A stretch of DNA of 64,000 nt, taken from positions 1-64,000 of the forward strand of contig JAGBEH010000001.1 in the NCBI GenBank assembly GCA_017937125.1, in the 5' to 3' direction. The stretch comes from Alistipes sp. GTDB taxonomy: Bacteria; Bacteroidota; Bacteroidia; Bacteroidales; Rikenellaceae. Under the pieces are notes generated by a model. It had not been told where the DNA came from and ran no database searches. It saw only the letters and a list, made by a program, of their open reading frames with translations. Shown here one piece after another: positions 46,601 through 55,356 of this stretch; positions within the stretch are counted from its first letter, which is position 1, and every line of letters begins with the position of its first letter. The position numbers and the translations under genes were made by a program.

Positions 46601-46924
46601 GCCGCAGAGACGGGGGTGAGCGATTACGGATATTACAAGGCGTTGGCTTTGAAAGCTCTCGATAAAAAGGCGGATACCGATGCGTTGTGTCGTGCGATCG
46701 TCGAAGACGGACGCAGCCGCGTTACGGATTTCGTACAGAATTATTTCGTTTCGTTCGGACCGGGCAAGACCGTGCAGCAGGTAAATTCCGCAGCATATTG
46801 CTCGATGGGATACGGCTATCTCGGTCTGGGCGATACGGAAAAGGCGCGCGAATGTTTTGCCGAAGCGCGCAAAATCAAGGCCGACAATCTGTGGGCGTGC
46901 TATTGGCTCGGAGAATTGAAATAG
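43628..46924 (+). CDS. DUF5107 plus TPR-repeat protein
   Basis: 1098 residues with a cleavable signal (MKRLVLFLLAVSAFAAARA). Residues ~50-340 match DUF5107 (LENEYVKLCVLPEIGGRLFYAVDKT, then GGVEWNVFHHHRGTSQLPVD, then LWGPGKYGAKWD), a mutarotase-like beta-sandwich. From ~470 to the end, TPR units recur (RANTQVGIHYRQCGDYGKAL, EALYNLGLTLKALGRYEDAK, AWRNLGWAYKFHKKDMAAAA). The activity of such proteins is not well established; their presence in glycan loci points to sugar binding or processing in the periplasm. Confidence 0.82.
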   Translation: MKRLVLFLLAVSAFAAARADGRVRIWSEPLELPTYVVGAPETAPSFSRNFAFQRARRSVYPLAMNDNITDRKEMRTYNALYLENEYVKLCVLPEIGGRLFYAVDKTDGYDIFYHQHVIKPSNVGMTGAWISGGVEWNVFHHHRGTSQLPVDYKLVENADGSATIWVGETEYRHRMSWAIGMTLHPDKSYIEITGRLINQTADTNSILYWSNVATSVNPDYQIFFPQSTEFGVYHAKNSFCHYPVSHEVFTGKDYYADGLDVSWWKNHKEPNSIFIWNHRKDFLGGYDHAAKAGTMLCGDHNIVKGGKFWLWGPGKYGAKWDCEVLTDNDGPYCELMVGAYSDNQPDYSWISPYEVKEFTKYWYGVRDLGGIGDGCERGAVNFTLEKGRLFFAANATEVMHGAKITLEVGGRELVAETIDIAPDKPFAAQTVVAEGTKPTDVCLTFTDAAGALIARYMPVEKDASSPVPETVKPTPAPKDIENIEELYFAGLRLKQFHQAHLDYMDYFDEVLRRDPEDVRANTQVGIHYRQCGDYGKALKHLRTATERQMFGYTRPADCEALYNLGLTLKALGRYEDAKDTLNRAAWSYAYTSPAMYQLAQIDAIEGQTSRALAHLDKAIRYNADNYNALNLKASVLRRLGSDGKAAECVKRVLELDPVNAYASYEAVRLGIMSQSDFETLMRGQAESYLELAVMLMNNGFAGDAESVLSRADEIAVYPTVKYYLGFLADARGDKAAAERHFKAAAAMPIDYCFPFRLETLHVYDKASEYMPDDAATYYYKGNLLYDKQPDAAMAAWERCVAADPKFAMAWRNLGWAYKFHKKDMAAAAANYEKAIAVDASQAIFFEELDEVYETMNADVAKRCRLLADNHATVCRRYAPLVREIRMLTLCGECDTALDYLTKYFFSRQEGVDDLHDVHVDACLTGGLKALAAGDAARALEFFLMADEYPDNQWVNRDDAYARDAQIFYLTSRAYEALGRKSQAKAALRRAAAAETGVSDYGYYKALALKALDKKADTDALCRAIVEDGRSRVTDFVQNYFVSFGPGKTVQQVNSAAYCSMGYGYLGLGDTEKARECFAEARKIKADNLWACYWLGELK

Positions 46925-46954
46925 GGCAACGGTTTGAGGTTAGTGGGTTCGCAA

Positions 46955-46987
46955 GGCCGCCCGTTGCGAGTATTGAGGCAGGCGGCC
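46955..46987 (+). promoter_or_regulatory. Hairpin in the 118-base gap before the GH-A gene
   Basis: GGCCGCC (46955-46961) can pair with GGCGGCC (46981-46987) across a 19-base loop. There is no T-run. This is the longest gap inside the PUL, so it may be an mRNA processing or stability element. Confidence 0.25.
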
Positions 46988-47042
46988 GATGCGAATGAGA
47001 CCCGAAGATCGAAATAATTTTATAAACTCGAAAAATACCTGA

Positions 47043-48131
47043 ATGATGAAAAAGATTATGACGATGCTGCTCTGTGCGGCGATTTTGCCGTTGGCGGCAT
47101 CTGCGAAAAGGCCCGTTGCGGCCGAACGCTGGTCCGAAGAGAAGGCCGCCGCGTGGTATGCGAAACAGGGTTGGATAGTGGGCTGCGATTATGTTTGCGC
47201 TACGGCTATCAACCAGATAGAAATGTGGCAGGCCGAGACGTTCGACCCTGCGACTATGGATCGTGAAATGGCTTTGGCCGAAGGGTTGGGGTTCAACACG
47301 GTGCGCATATTTCTCTCGGATATGGTTTACGATGCCGATCCCGAAGGCTTCAAGAAGCGCGTGTCGCAGTTCCTCGATATTTGCGAGAGGCACGGCATAC
47401 GTGCGATTATGACGATATGGACCAACGGCGGCAAGTGCGAAAATCCGCAGTTGGGCAAACAGCCCGAGTCCGTGCAGGGCGTGCATAACTCGCAGTGGTG
47501 TATGTCGCCCGGTGCCGATGCGGTGAACGACCCTGCACAGTGGGGGCGTCTGGAGCGTTATGTCAAGGATATTATCGGGACATATAAAAATGACGACCGA
47601 GTATTGTTGTGGTGTCTATATAACGAGCCGGAAAATATCCGTCGCGGCGTGAAATCGTCGTTGCCTTTGATGCGCGAAACTTATAAATGGGCACGCGAAA
47701 TAGATCCGTCGCAGCCATTGACGTCGCCTATGTGGAGTGCCCCGAGTCTGGCGCGCACCAATTTGGCGATAGTTTCGTATCTTATGGAGAACAGCGACAT
47801 CATCAGTTTCCACTGTTACAGCGAGCCGAAAATTATGTCCGCATTCATCCGACGTCTCAAGGATTACAATCGTCCGATAGTATGTACGGAGTATATGGGA
47901 CGGCCGAAATCGACGTTCGAGAAGATTATGCCCATACTCAAAGAGAACAATGTAGGTGCGATAAGCTGGGGGCTGACGGCGGGAAAGTGCAATTTCCACC
48001 TGCAATGGTCGAGCAAGGCGGGCGATCCCGAACCCGAAGTGTGGTTCCATGACATATATCGTCTCGACGGAACGCCTTTCAGCGAAGCGGAAGTGGCATT
48101 CATCCGTCGTATGACGGGCAAGGCCGAATGA
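47043..48131 (+). CDS. Clan GH-A (GH5-like) glycoside hydrolase
   Basis: 362 residues with a signal peptide (MKKIMTMLLCAAILPLAASA if started at 47046). TIM-barrel motifs of clan GH-A are clear: GFNTVRIFLSDMVYD (strand 2-3), WCLYNEPENIRRG with the acid/base Glu after Asn, and IVCTEYMGRP with the nucleophile Glu. Relatives in Bacteroidota are usually annotated as cellulase-family or beta-xylanase proteins without proof of substrate. It is likely a retaining beta-glycosidase. Confidence 0.8.
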   Translation: MMKKIMTMLLCAAILPLAASAKRPVAAERWSEEKAAAWYAKQGWIVGCDYVCATAINQIEMWQAETFDPATMDREMALAEGLGFNTVRIFLSDMVYDADPEGFKKRVSQFLDICERHGIRAIMTIWTNGGKCENPQLGKQPESVQGVHNSQWCMSPGADAVNDPAQWGRLERYVKDIIGTYKNDDRVLLWCLYNEPENIRRGVKSSLPLMRETYKWAREIDPSQPLTSPMWSAPSLARTNLAIVSYLMENSDIISFHCYSEPKIMSAFIRRLKDYNRPIVCTEYMGRPKSTFEKIMPILKENNVGAISWGLTAGKCNFHLQWSSKAGDPEPEVWFHDIYRLDGTPFSEAEVAFIRRMTGKAE

Positions 48132-48168
48132 TCGTTTAAGAACCCGATACTACATAACCTGTGATATT

Positions 48169-50127
48169 ATGAAAAGATTTTTGAAATTCATTCTCCTGTT
48201 CACCGCGCTGTCGTTTGCGGGAGTAGTCTTCGCTCAGTCCGAGTTGAGGCTGCCGACGGTATTGAGCAGCAATATGGTCGTGCAGCAGAACTCCCGAATG
48301 ATCGTTTGGGGCTGGGCGGCGCCCGATGCCAAAATAACCGTATCGGCGAGCTGGACTCCGAAAGCCGTTAAGACCAAAGCCGACGGAAAGGGCGAGTGGA
48401 GCGTAACGCTGCGTACTCCTGCCGCGAGTTTCGATGCGCAGACCTTGATCGTGAAGTCGGGCACCGAAGAGATAACGCTCTCGAACGTACTCGTGGGCGA
48501 AGTGTGGTTGTGCAGCGGACAGTCGAATATGGCGTACAAGGTTTCTCAGACGACCGACTTGAAAAACGATATGCGCCGTACTGCCGAGTTGGGGAAGCAT
48601 ATCCGTCTCTACAATACGGGTCGCATCTTCGCTGCCGAACCGCAGGACGATGTGAAACGTACCCGTTGGACGACCTGCAATTCGGAGAGCGTCGGCAATT
48701 TTTCGGCTGTCGCGTGGGCTTTCGGCAAAAAGTTGCAGGCCGAGTTGAATGTTCCCGTCGGTTTGATAAACGCATCGTACGGAGGAACGTTTATCGAGGG
48801 GTGGCTTTCGAAAAAGACACTGGAGGAAGATCCTCGTACGTATTGGCTGATGCGCTCGGTAGGCATCATCAACAAGTCCGGTAATAAATGGCGCAACAAA
48901 CAGTGCTATCTCTACAATGCCAACATATATCCGATACGCAAATATTCGATAGCGGGTGTTATATGGTATCAGGGCTGCAATAATGTCGGTTACAATCAGG
49001 TGAGTTACAAGGAGTCTCTCGCGGCGCTCATAGACAGCTGGCGCGATGATTTCCGCAACGCTTCGATGCCGTTCTACATCGTGCAGTTGGTTCCGCACGT
49101 ATATTCGGGTTGTTTGGGCGCCTATCTGCGCGAATGTCAGGATTACGTGTCGCGGAATACGGAACATTCGGCATTGGTCGTTACGAATGATTGTCGGGAC
49201 ATCCCCGGCGATATCCATCCGCGACAGAAGAATGTCATAGGCGAGCGTTTGGCGAATTGCGCTTTGGGCGAGCATTACGGACGCAAGGATGTGATATACG
49301 CATCGCCTTCGTATTCGAATATGTCAATTAACGGACGGTCGGTGACGCTGACGTTCGACAATGTGCCGAGTTATCTCAAATGCACGGGCGACAAGATAGT
49401 AGGATTTCAGATCGGACAGATGAAAAACGATCGGCAGATCGAGTTTTTCCTTGCCGATGCCGAGTTCGACGCGATGCGCCGTTCGATAAAGGTTTCATCG
49501 TCGAAATGTTCGTCGCCCGTATCGGTGCGCTATTGTTTCGACGAAGAGGTCGGCAATGTTTTTTCGGCCGAAGGGTTGCCGTTGGCTCCTTTCCGTACGG
49601 ATGATAATAACGAGTCGTCGCCTGCACGGGGATATGTGGAGATGCCGCAATCCGTTCCCGTTCGGTTCGAGGGCGGCGGTTACGAGAAGGTGGTTTTTAC
49701 GGCAGGTTCCAAATTGTGGAGCGACCGTCCTCACGTTCTGGTCGAGGGACAATATCCCGCAGAGTTCGACGGCTTCGAGATGATGATTGCGGACGGAGTG
49801 CAGAATGAAGCGGGCGAGAAGTCGCGCGGGGGTAAAATCACGGCGTTGGCCGACGGTCGCATATATTGCGTTACGCGTGTGAATTCCGCGATTTTGAAGG
49901 CTGCCGCGTTCGGTTGGCGCGTTATTCTGCCTGCAACGATCTTCGGAGGACGACGTGTCGGTACGAAAGCCGACGGAACGCCCGAATACAAATTCCTCGA
50001 TAAGACATATATCGCCTATAAGGAGGTGGTTGCGGGACAGACGGTGGATTTGCCCGTTTCGGACAGCTGGTTTTCGGTGATGCCGCTCGCAAGCAGTATA
50101 GAGTATGTTGATACGGGCAGCAAATAA
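48169..50127 (+). CDS. SGNH-type sialate O-acetylesterase family protein
   Basis: 652 residues with a signal peptide (MKRFLKFILLFTALSFAGVVFA). The SASA/DUF303 fold is marked by VWLCSGQSNMAYKV with the catalytic serine, AGVIWYQGCNN, and RDIPGDIHPRQKNVIGERLA supplying the Asp and His. An Ig-like insert (~75-105) is typical. Family members remove O-acetyl groups from sialic acids but also from plant glycans. The C-terminal ~150 residues hold an extra beta domain (FEGGGYEKVVFTAGSKLW) of unknown role. Confidence 0.85.
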   Translation: MKRFLKFILLFTALSFAGVVFAQSELRLPTVLSSNMVVQQNSRMIVWGWAAPDAKITVSASWTPKAVKTKADGKGEWSVTLRTPAASFDAQTLIVKSGTEEITLSNVLVGEVWLCSGQSNMAYKVSQTTDLKNDMRRTAELGKHIRLYNTGRIFAAEPQDDVKRTRWTTCNSESVGNFSAVAWAFGKKLQAELNVPVGLINASYGGTFIEGWLSKKTLEEDPRTYWLMRSVGIINKSGNKWRNKQCYLYNANIYPIRKYSIAGVIWYQGCNNVGYNQVSYKESLAALIDSWRDDFRNASMPFYIVQLVPHVYSGCLGAYLRECQDYVSRNTEHSALVVTNDCRDIPGDIHPRQKNVIGERLANCALGEHYGRKDVIYASPSYSNMSINGRSVTLTFDNVPSYLKCTGDKIVGFQIGQMKNDRQIEFFLADAEFDAMRRSIKVSSSKCSSPVSVRYCFDEEVGNVFSAEGLPLAPFRTDDNNESSPARGYVEMPQSVPVRFEGGGYEKVVFTAGSKLWSDRPHVLVEGQYPAEFDGFEMMIADGVQNEAGEKSRGGKITALADGRIYCVTRVNSAILKAAAFGWRVILPATIFGGRRVGTKADGTPEYKFLDKTYIAYKEVVAGQTVDLPVSDSWFSVMPLASSIEYVDTGSK

Positions 50128-50169
50128 ATTCGCAACTGTTCGTGTAACTGTATTATGATTGATGCGATT

Positions 50170-52641
50170 ATGAAAAATATTTTGAGAATTGCCGCACTTG
50201 TAGCGGCGACGGTATGCGGATGCGGACCGACGACTGTCGCTCCCTGTGCTCCGCCGTCGCGGTTTGCAATCGATGCGACCATAGGCGACGGTACGCGTAC
50301 GACGCTCGGCGGAAAGACGCAGAATGAATATGCGGTTCATTGGGACGATGCCGACCGTATAGCGGTCAATGGCTGCGTGTCGGATTTCGTGCATATCGAT
50401 AGTCGCGATGCCCGTCGTGCTTCGTTTTCTTTCGCTGTCGCGCCGTCGGCTCCTTATCGTGCGATATGCCCCGCATCGGCCGTTGTCGGGGAGGATGTCG
50501 TGTTGCCTGCGACGCAAATATATCGTAAAGGGTCGTTCCCTGCGGGCTGCGACGTGATGTTGGGCGGAGGAGACGGCTCTTCGTTGTCGTTCGACCACGC
50601 CTGCGGCTTCGTGAAGGTGAGCCTCCGAGCTGCCGTGTCGGGCGAAAACAGAATAAAGAGCATCAGATTGAGCGGCAATTGCGATGAACAGGTAGCAGGC
50701 CGCTTCGGTATCGACTGGGATGCCCGCAAGCTCGTGCCTGCGGGCGACGGCAGGTCGGTAACGCTCGTGTGCGACGGAGTGAAATTGTCGGACGAGCCGA
50801 CCGATTTTATAATAGCTTTGCCTGCGCAGACGTTCGAGAAGGGTTTTACGATAGAGATAGACAATGTCGCAGGGCATCGTCAGGTGCGTAAAACGACGAA
50901 ACGTATCGCTGTTGAAGCGGGTTGTATGGCTGCAATGTCGGAATTCCGCTTCGCACCTGCACAGACGGTTATCGAAGCCGTCGCGGCTGCGGCTGCTCCG
51001 ACGTCGATTTATGCGTTGAATACGCGCGAAGAGCCGTTGAATTCGCACGCGGACGAGACCGATTTTTCGATACTCGAAGCCGACCGTCGCAGTTTCCGCT
51101 ATCTCGATCCCGATTTCCTTACGATAAACGGTGCCAACTATCCGCGTCTGAAGAGATGCGCCGACGGCCGTTACCTGCTCATCTATCAGCAGAAACCGCA
51201 GTCGGCGGTCGTATTTTGGACGATGAGCGACGATATGTGCAACTGGGAGCCGCCGCAGAAGCTGTTTTCCCCGTACAAGATTACGAACGGCGGCGGTGAA
51301 AAGGATTGGCGCTATTTCTCGTCTACGGATGCTCTGGTGTTGCAGAACGGCGATATTCTCGCATTTACGTCGTATCGCGCCGTGAACGGCTATCGTTTTT
51401 ACGATGGAGACAACGGCATCGTGATGAAACGCAGCACCGACAATGGACGTACATGGAGCGAGGAGCAGACGATTTTCGTCGGCAGTACGTGGGAACCGTA
51501 TGCTCTGCAATTGCCGTCGGGCGAGATACACGTATATTTCACGCACTGCATACCCATAGTCGGCGATTCGGGAACTTCGTTGTTGAGGTCTGCCGATAAC
51601 GGCCGTACGTGGACGTCGCAGTGCAAGATTATCCGTCAGCTCGGCGGAGAGACGCGCGACGGCACCGATACGCCCGTGTATACCGACCAGATGCCTGTCG
51701 CACGACTGTTGAACGGAACGAACAAGGTTGCCGTAGCGCTCGAATCGCGCTTCAAGATCAACGGAGTGGATAACAATCTGTGGATCTCTATGGCGTGGTC
51801 GGACGATAACTGGAGCAAAACGCTGACAGGTTCGGAGACTGGACCTGCCGAACGTCATAGCAATATGTTTCGCGGCGGCGGTCCGTATCTGATGCAGTTC
51901 CCGTCGGGCGAAACGTTGTTGTCGTACAATATAGGCAATATTTTCCGTACGAGGATCGGAAATCCGCAGGCATCGAATTTCGCCGACAGACCTGCGTATG
52001 CGCCTTTCGGCAATCTCGATCGCGGTATGTGGGGGATGCTCGAACCGTTGGGCAGCCACGTGGCTGGTATGGTTTTCGTGGCGGGATTGGCTTATGACGG
52101 CTCCGACGGCAACAGGTTGATGATACAGCGTGCCATACTCAATCACCGTATAGATGCCGCGCGGCTCGTGCCGATGATCGACGGCGGCAGCGACGATTGG
52201 AGCGAAAATACGGATGCTTTGTTTATGGGCAGCGAGTCTCTCGCGCAGGCCGTGTTCCGATTTGCTCACGATGACGATTATCTTTATCTTTTGGTCGAGA
52301 AGTCGGACGACGAGGTGCGGGCGGGAGATAGGCTGGAACTCAAGTTGCATTCCGGTGTCGGTTCCGCGCGGCCTTACGTACTGACTTTTACTGTCGATGC
52401 TGCGGCGGTCGGCATCGAAACGAATAAAACGGATATTACGGTCGCTTCGAGAATCGTACGTGCGGAAAAAGATGCTGGCGTAGTGATAGAGGTTGCGATA
52501 CCCAAATCCAAACTCTCTTTTGCCGATGGACGCATACGGTTCAATGCCGTGATGACTGACGGCGGTACGATAGATACTTGGGACGGACTGACGGATAAGA
52601 ATTATTCCGAATGGCTGCCTGTCAGGTTGGCGGACAGATGA
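50170..52641 (+). CDS. Fimbrillin-like domain fused to a BNR beta-propeller (sialidase-like) and CBM9-like domain
   Basis: 823 residues. Start 50170 gives the lipoprotein-type signal MKNILRIAALVAATVCGC; an in-frame ATG at 50155 adds five residues. Residues ~30-260 repeat the fimbrillin-like pattern of the first two large lipoproteins (TRTTLGGK, then VHWDDADRIAVNGC). Residues ~300-660 form a beta-propeller with two clear Asp-boxes (STDNGRTWSEEQ and SADNGRTWTSQ) as in sialidases. No RIP motif is seen, so GH33 activity is not assured. The last ~155 residues resemble CBM9-like modules (FRFAHDDDYLYLLVEKSDDE, RLELKLHSG). It is the last gene of the PUL. Confidence 0.78.
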   Translation: MKNILRIAALVAATVCGCGPTTVAPCAPPSRFAIDATIGDGTRTTLGGKTQNEYAVHWDDADRIAVNGCVSDFVHIDSRDARRASFSFAVAPSAPYRAICPASAVVGEDVVLPATQIYRKGSFPAGCDVMLGGGDGSSLSFDHACGFVKVSLRAAVSGENRIKSIRLSGNCDEQVAGRFGIDWDARKLVPAGDGRSVTLVCDGVKLSDEPTDFIIALPAQTFEKGFTIEIDNVAGHRQVRKTTKRIAVEAGCMAAMSEFRFAPAQTVIEAVAAAAAPTSIYALNTREEPLNSHADETDFSILEADRRSFRYLDPDFLTINGANYPRLKRCADGRYLLIYQQKPQSAVVFWTMSDDMCNWEPPQKLFSPYKITNGGGEKDWRYFSSTDALVLQNGDILAFTSYRAVNGYRFYDGDNGIVMKRSTDNGRTWSEEQTIFVGSTWEPYALQLPSGEIHVYFTHCIPIVGDSGTSLLRSADNGRTWTSQCKIIRQLGGETRDGTDTPVYTDQMPVARLLNGTNKVAVALESRFKINGVDNNLWISMAWSDDNWSKTLTGSETGPAERHSNMFRGGGPYLMQFPSGETLLSYNIGNIFRTRIGNPQASNFADRPAYAPFGNLDRGMWGMLEPLGSHVAGMVFVAGLAYDGSDGNRLMIQRAILNHRIDAARLVPMIDGGSDDWSENTDALFMGSESLAQAVFRFAHDDDYLYLLVEKSDDEVRAGDRLELKLHSGVGSARPYVLTFTVDAAAVGIETNKTDITVASRIVRAEKDAGVVIEVAIPKSKLSFADGRIRFNAVMTDGGTIDTWDGLTDKNYSEWLPVRLADR

Positions 52642-52651
52642 TGTCTTAATG

Positions 52652-52688
52652 AACGACAGGGGCTCGAAATTCGAGCCCCTGTCGTTTG
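52652..52688. terminator. Bidirectional terminator between the PUL and nrdJ
   Basis: A perfect 15-bp stem, AACGACAGGGGCTCG (52652-52666) with its complement (52672-52686), around AAATT. A T-run (TTT) ends the right side and AA the left. It lies between two convergent genes and can serve both strands. Confidence 0.85.
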
Positions 52689-52705
52689 TCGTCGAACGAT
52701 GGTTA

Positions 52706-55252
52706 TCAACCGCACTTCGAGTAGCCGCAGGACATACAGGTCAGGCAGCCGTTCTGGTAGGCCATATTCTCCTGCCCGCACTGCGGACATTTGCCCTTCG
52801 AGCGCGTCCCGTCTACGATATACTGCTTCAGCGCGCGTTGTACGCCCGTCTTCCACGTGTTGATGGTCTCGCTGTCGAGGTGCAGGCCGTCGATTAGCGA
52901 AACGACCTTCTCGATAGGCATCCCGTGGCGCAGTACTCCCGAAATGAGTTTCGCATAGTTCCAGAACTCCTCGTCGAACAGACGCGAGATGCCGCCTATG
53001 GTGTTGGTGTAACCGTAGCGGTCGGTGTACTGGAAATCGTAACGTTTCGTGCCGTCGGCTTCACGAATCTTGAGAATATTGCCGCTCGTGATCTTGCGCG
53101 GGATATACATTGCATCCTCCTCGATCTTACCCGTGAAGATTTCGTACGGACGCCCGTTTTGCAGCCCCACGAACGCGATCCAGTCCTCGGAACCGTTCTT
53201 GAAACGCACGATGTCTGCGGGCAGCGACTGTGGGCGCTTGTTCTCGCCCGTCGCCGATTCGCATTTCGACCCTTTCTTTTTCTTGTTGTCGAGCAACACG
53301 CCCTCGCGGCATCCGTCGCGATATACCGTCACTCCCTTGCATCCGCACTCCCAGGCCGTACGGTAAACCTCGGCTACGAGCTGTTCCGAAACGTCATTGG
53401 GCAGATTGACCGTTACCGAAATCGAATGATCCACCCATTTCTGTATCGCGCCCTGCATCTTGACTTTGGCCACCCAGTCGATGTCGTTGGCCGTCGCTTT
53501 GTGATAGGGCGATGCCGCAACGAGTTTCTCCAATTCGTCGTCCTTTATCGTGTCGAGTTTGGAGATGTCGTATCCCGATGCCTCCGCCCACTTTATGAAA
53601 TTGTGGTGGAAGACGTTGTACTCCTGGAACTTCTCGCCCGTTTCGTCTATGTAATCCACGTGCGTGTCCTGATCCGACGGGTTTATCTTGCGGCGGCGCT
53701 TGTAAACGGGGCGGAATACGGGTTCGATACCCGACGTGGTCTGCGACATCAGCGATGTGGTGCCCGTCGGTGCGATGGTCAGCATCGCTATGTTGCGGCG
53801 TCCGACCTTCACCATCTTCTCGTAAAGAGCCTGATCTTCGGCCTTGATGCGCTCGATCATCGGATTGCCCGTCTCTTTTGCGGCGTCGAAAACCTCGAAA
53901 GCACCGCGCTCCTCGGCCATATCAACCGATGCGCGGTAAGCCTCTACGGCGAGAGTCTTGTGCACCTCCACGGTGAAAGCGATAGCCTCGTCCGATCCGT
54001 AGCGCATCCCGAGTGCGGCCAGCATATCGCCTTCGGCCGTTATCCCGAGACCCGTACGGCGTCCCTTGAGCGCCATAGTCTTTATCTTCTTCCACAAATC
54101 GAGTTCCACGTGGCGAATATCCTCGTCTTCGGGGTCGGCGGCGATTTTCTCGATAATGAGTTCTACCTTCTCCAGTTCGAGGTCGATGATGTCGTCCATA
54201 AGGTGCATAGCCTTGTGGATATGGTCCTTGAACTTGTCGAAATCGAACGACGCCTCCTTCGTGAACGGTTTGTCCACGTATCCCAACAGATTTATCGCCA
54301 GCAGACGGCACGAATCGTAGGGGCAGAGCGGTATCTCGCCGCACGGATTGGTCGATACGGTCGTGAAGCCGTCCTCGGCATAGCAGTCGGGCACGCTCTC
54401 GCGAATGATGGTGTCCCAGAAAAGCACTCCCGGCTCGGCCGATTTCCACGCATTGTGTATGATCTTCTCCCAGAGTTTTTTCGCGTCTATGTCCTGTACG
54501 TACAGCGGGTTGTCGGACTTTATGGGGAACTGCTGGCGGTACATCTTGCCTTCGATGGCCGCGCGCATAAATTCGTCGTCGATTTTTATCGACACGTTCG
54601 CGCCCGTGACCTTGCCCGTATCCATCTTCGCGTCGATGAACTTTTCGGCATCGGGGTGCTTTATCGAGAGCGAGAGCATCAACGCTCCGCGCCGTCCGTC
54701 CTGCGCAACCTCACGCGTGGAGTTCGAATAGCGCTCCATAAACGGCACGATACCGGTCGATGTGAGCGCCGAGTTGAGCACGGGACTGCCCGAAGGACGG
54801 ATGTGCGAGAGGTCGTGTCCCACACCGCCGCGCCGTTTCATCAGCTGTACCTGCTCCTCGTCTATGCGGAATATGCCGCCGTAGGAGTCTGCGGGGTTCT
54901 TATGGCCTATGACGAAGCAGTTCGACAGCGACGCCACCTGAAAGTTGTTGCCGATACCGGTCATCGGACCGCCTTGCGGTATGATGTAGCGGAAATGGTC
55001 GAGCAGGTCGAAAATCTCCTTTTTCGAAAGCGGGTTTTCATACTTTTTCTCGATGCGTTCGAGTTCCGTCGCAAGACGTTCGTGCATCTGTACTGGCGAC
55101 TTTTCGTATATGTTGCCGAAAGAGTCTTTCAGTGCGTACTTGCTTACCCAGACGGTTGCAGCCAGATCGTCGCCGCCGAAATACTCTTTGGAGGCGGCTA
55201 CAGCATCTGCATACGATACTGTTTGGGGAGCGTCGTGGTTAGTTTTAGCCAT
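52706..55252 (-). CDS. nrdJ: Adenosylcobalamin-dependent ribonucleotide reductase (class II)
   Basis: Reduces ribonucleotides to deoxyribonucleotides using vitamin B12. The 848-residue protein has SLSNCFVIG and STNPCGEIPLCPYDSC, which hold the active-site cysteines and Glu, and MLTIAPTGTTSLMSQTTSGIEP of the finger-loop region. A C-terminal CPQCGQENMAYQNGCLTCMSCGYSKCG-like zinc-ribbon is typical of this B12-dependent form; no ATP-cone is obvious at the N-terminus. It is monocistronic on the - strand. No B12-box was seen upstream. Confidence 0.93.
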   Translation of the reverse strand: MAKTNHDAPQTVSYADAVAASKEYFGGDDLAATVWVSKYALKDSFGNIYEKSPVQMHERLATELERIEKKYENPLSKKEIFDLLDHFRYIIPQGGPMTGIGNNFQVASLSNCFVIGHKNPADSYGGIFRIDEEQVQLMKRRGGVGHDLSHIRPSGSPVLNSALTSTGIVPFMERYSNSTREVAQDGRRGALMLSLSIKHPDAEKFIDAKMDTGKVTGANVSIKIDDEFMRAAIEGKMYRQQFPIKSDNPLYVQDIDAKKLWEKIIHNAWKSAEPGVLFWDTIIRESVPDCYAEDGFTTVSTNPCGEIPLCPYDSCRLLAINLLGYVDKPFTKEASFDFDKFKDHIHKAMHLMDDIIDLELEKVELIIEKIAADPEDEDIRHVELDLWKKIKTMALKGRRTGLGITAEGDMLAALGMRYGSDEAIAFTVEVHKTLAVEAYRASVDMAEERGAFEVFDAAKETGNPMIERIKAEDQALYEKMVKVGRRNIAMLTIAPTGTTSLMSQTTSGIEPVFRPVYKRRRKINPSDQDTHVDYIDETGEKFQEYNVFHHNFIKWAEASGYDISKLDTIKDDELEKLVAASPYHKATANDIDWVAKVKMQGAIQKWVDHSISVTVNLPNDVSEQLVAEVYRTAWECGCKGVTVYRDGCREGVLLDNKKKKGSKCESATGENKRPQSLPADIVRFKNGSEDWIAFVGLQNGRPYEIFTGKIEEDAMYIPRKITSGNILKIREADGTKRYDFQYTDRYGYTNTIGGISRLFDEEFWNYAKLISGVLRHGMPIEKVVSLIDGLHLDSETINTWKTGVQRALKQYIVDGTRSKGKCPQCGQENMAYQNGCLTCMSCGYSKCG

Positions 55253-55325
55253 AATTATCCTTTCTATCTGTTTTTTAGTCGATTATCGGTTGAGGCCGGA
55301 AAAGCATGTTTTCGTATTTTGCGAC

Positions 55326-55356
55326 AAAAACGCCCCCGCCGGCAGTAGCGCGGCGG
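55326..55356 (-). promoter_or_regulatory. Attenuator-like hairpin in the nrdJ leader
   Basis: On the - strand CCGCCG and CGGCGG (arms at 55351-55356 and 55336-55341) form a 6-bp stem with a 9-base loop, then GGGGCG and five T's (55326-55330). A terminator-like element about 75-100 bases before the start codon suggests transcriptional attenuation of nrdJ; the controlling signal is unknown. Confidence 0.35.

Noticed and set aside
47043-50127. Firm assignment of the PUL substrate as sialylated mucin glycans
   Set aside because: The acetylesterase family also acts on plant glycans, the BNR protein lacks a visible RIP motif, and no sialic-acid catabolic genes lie nearby.
52649-52897. A short + strand gene just after the PUL
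   Set aside because: It begins inside the bidirectional terminator and runs antisense to the conserved zinc-ribbon end of the ribonucleotide reductase.
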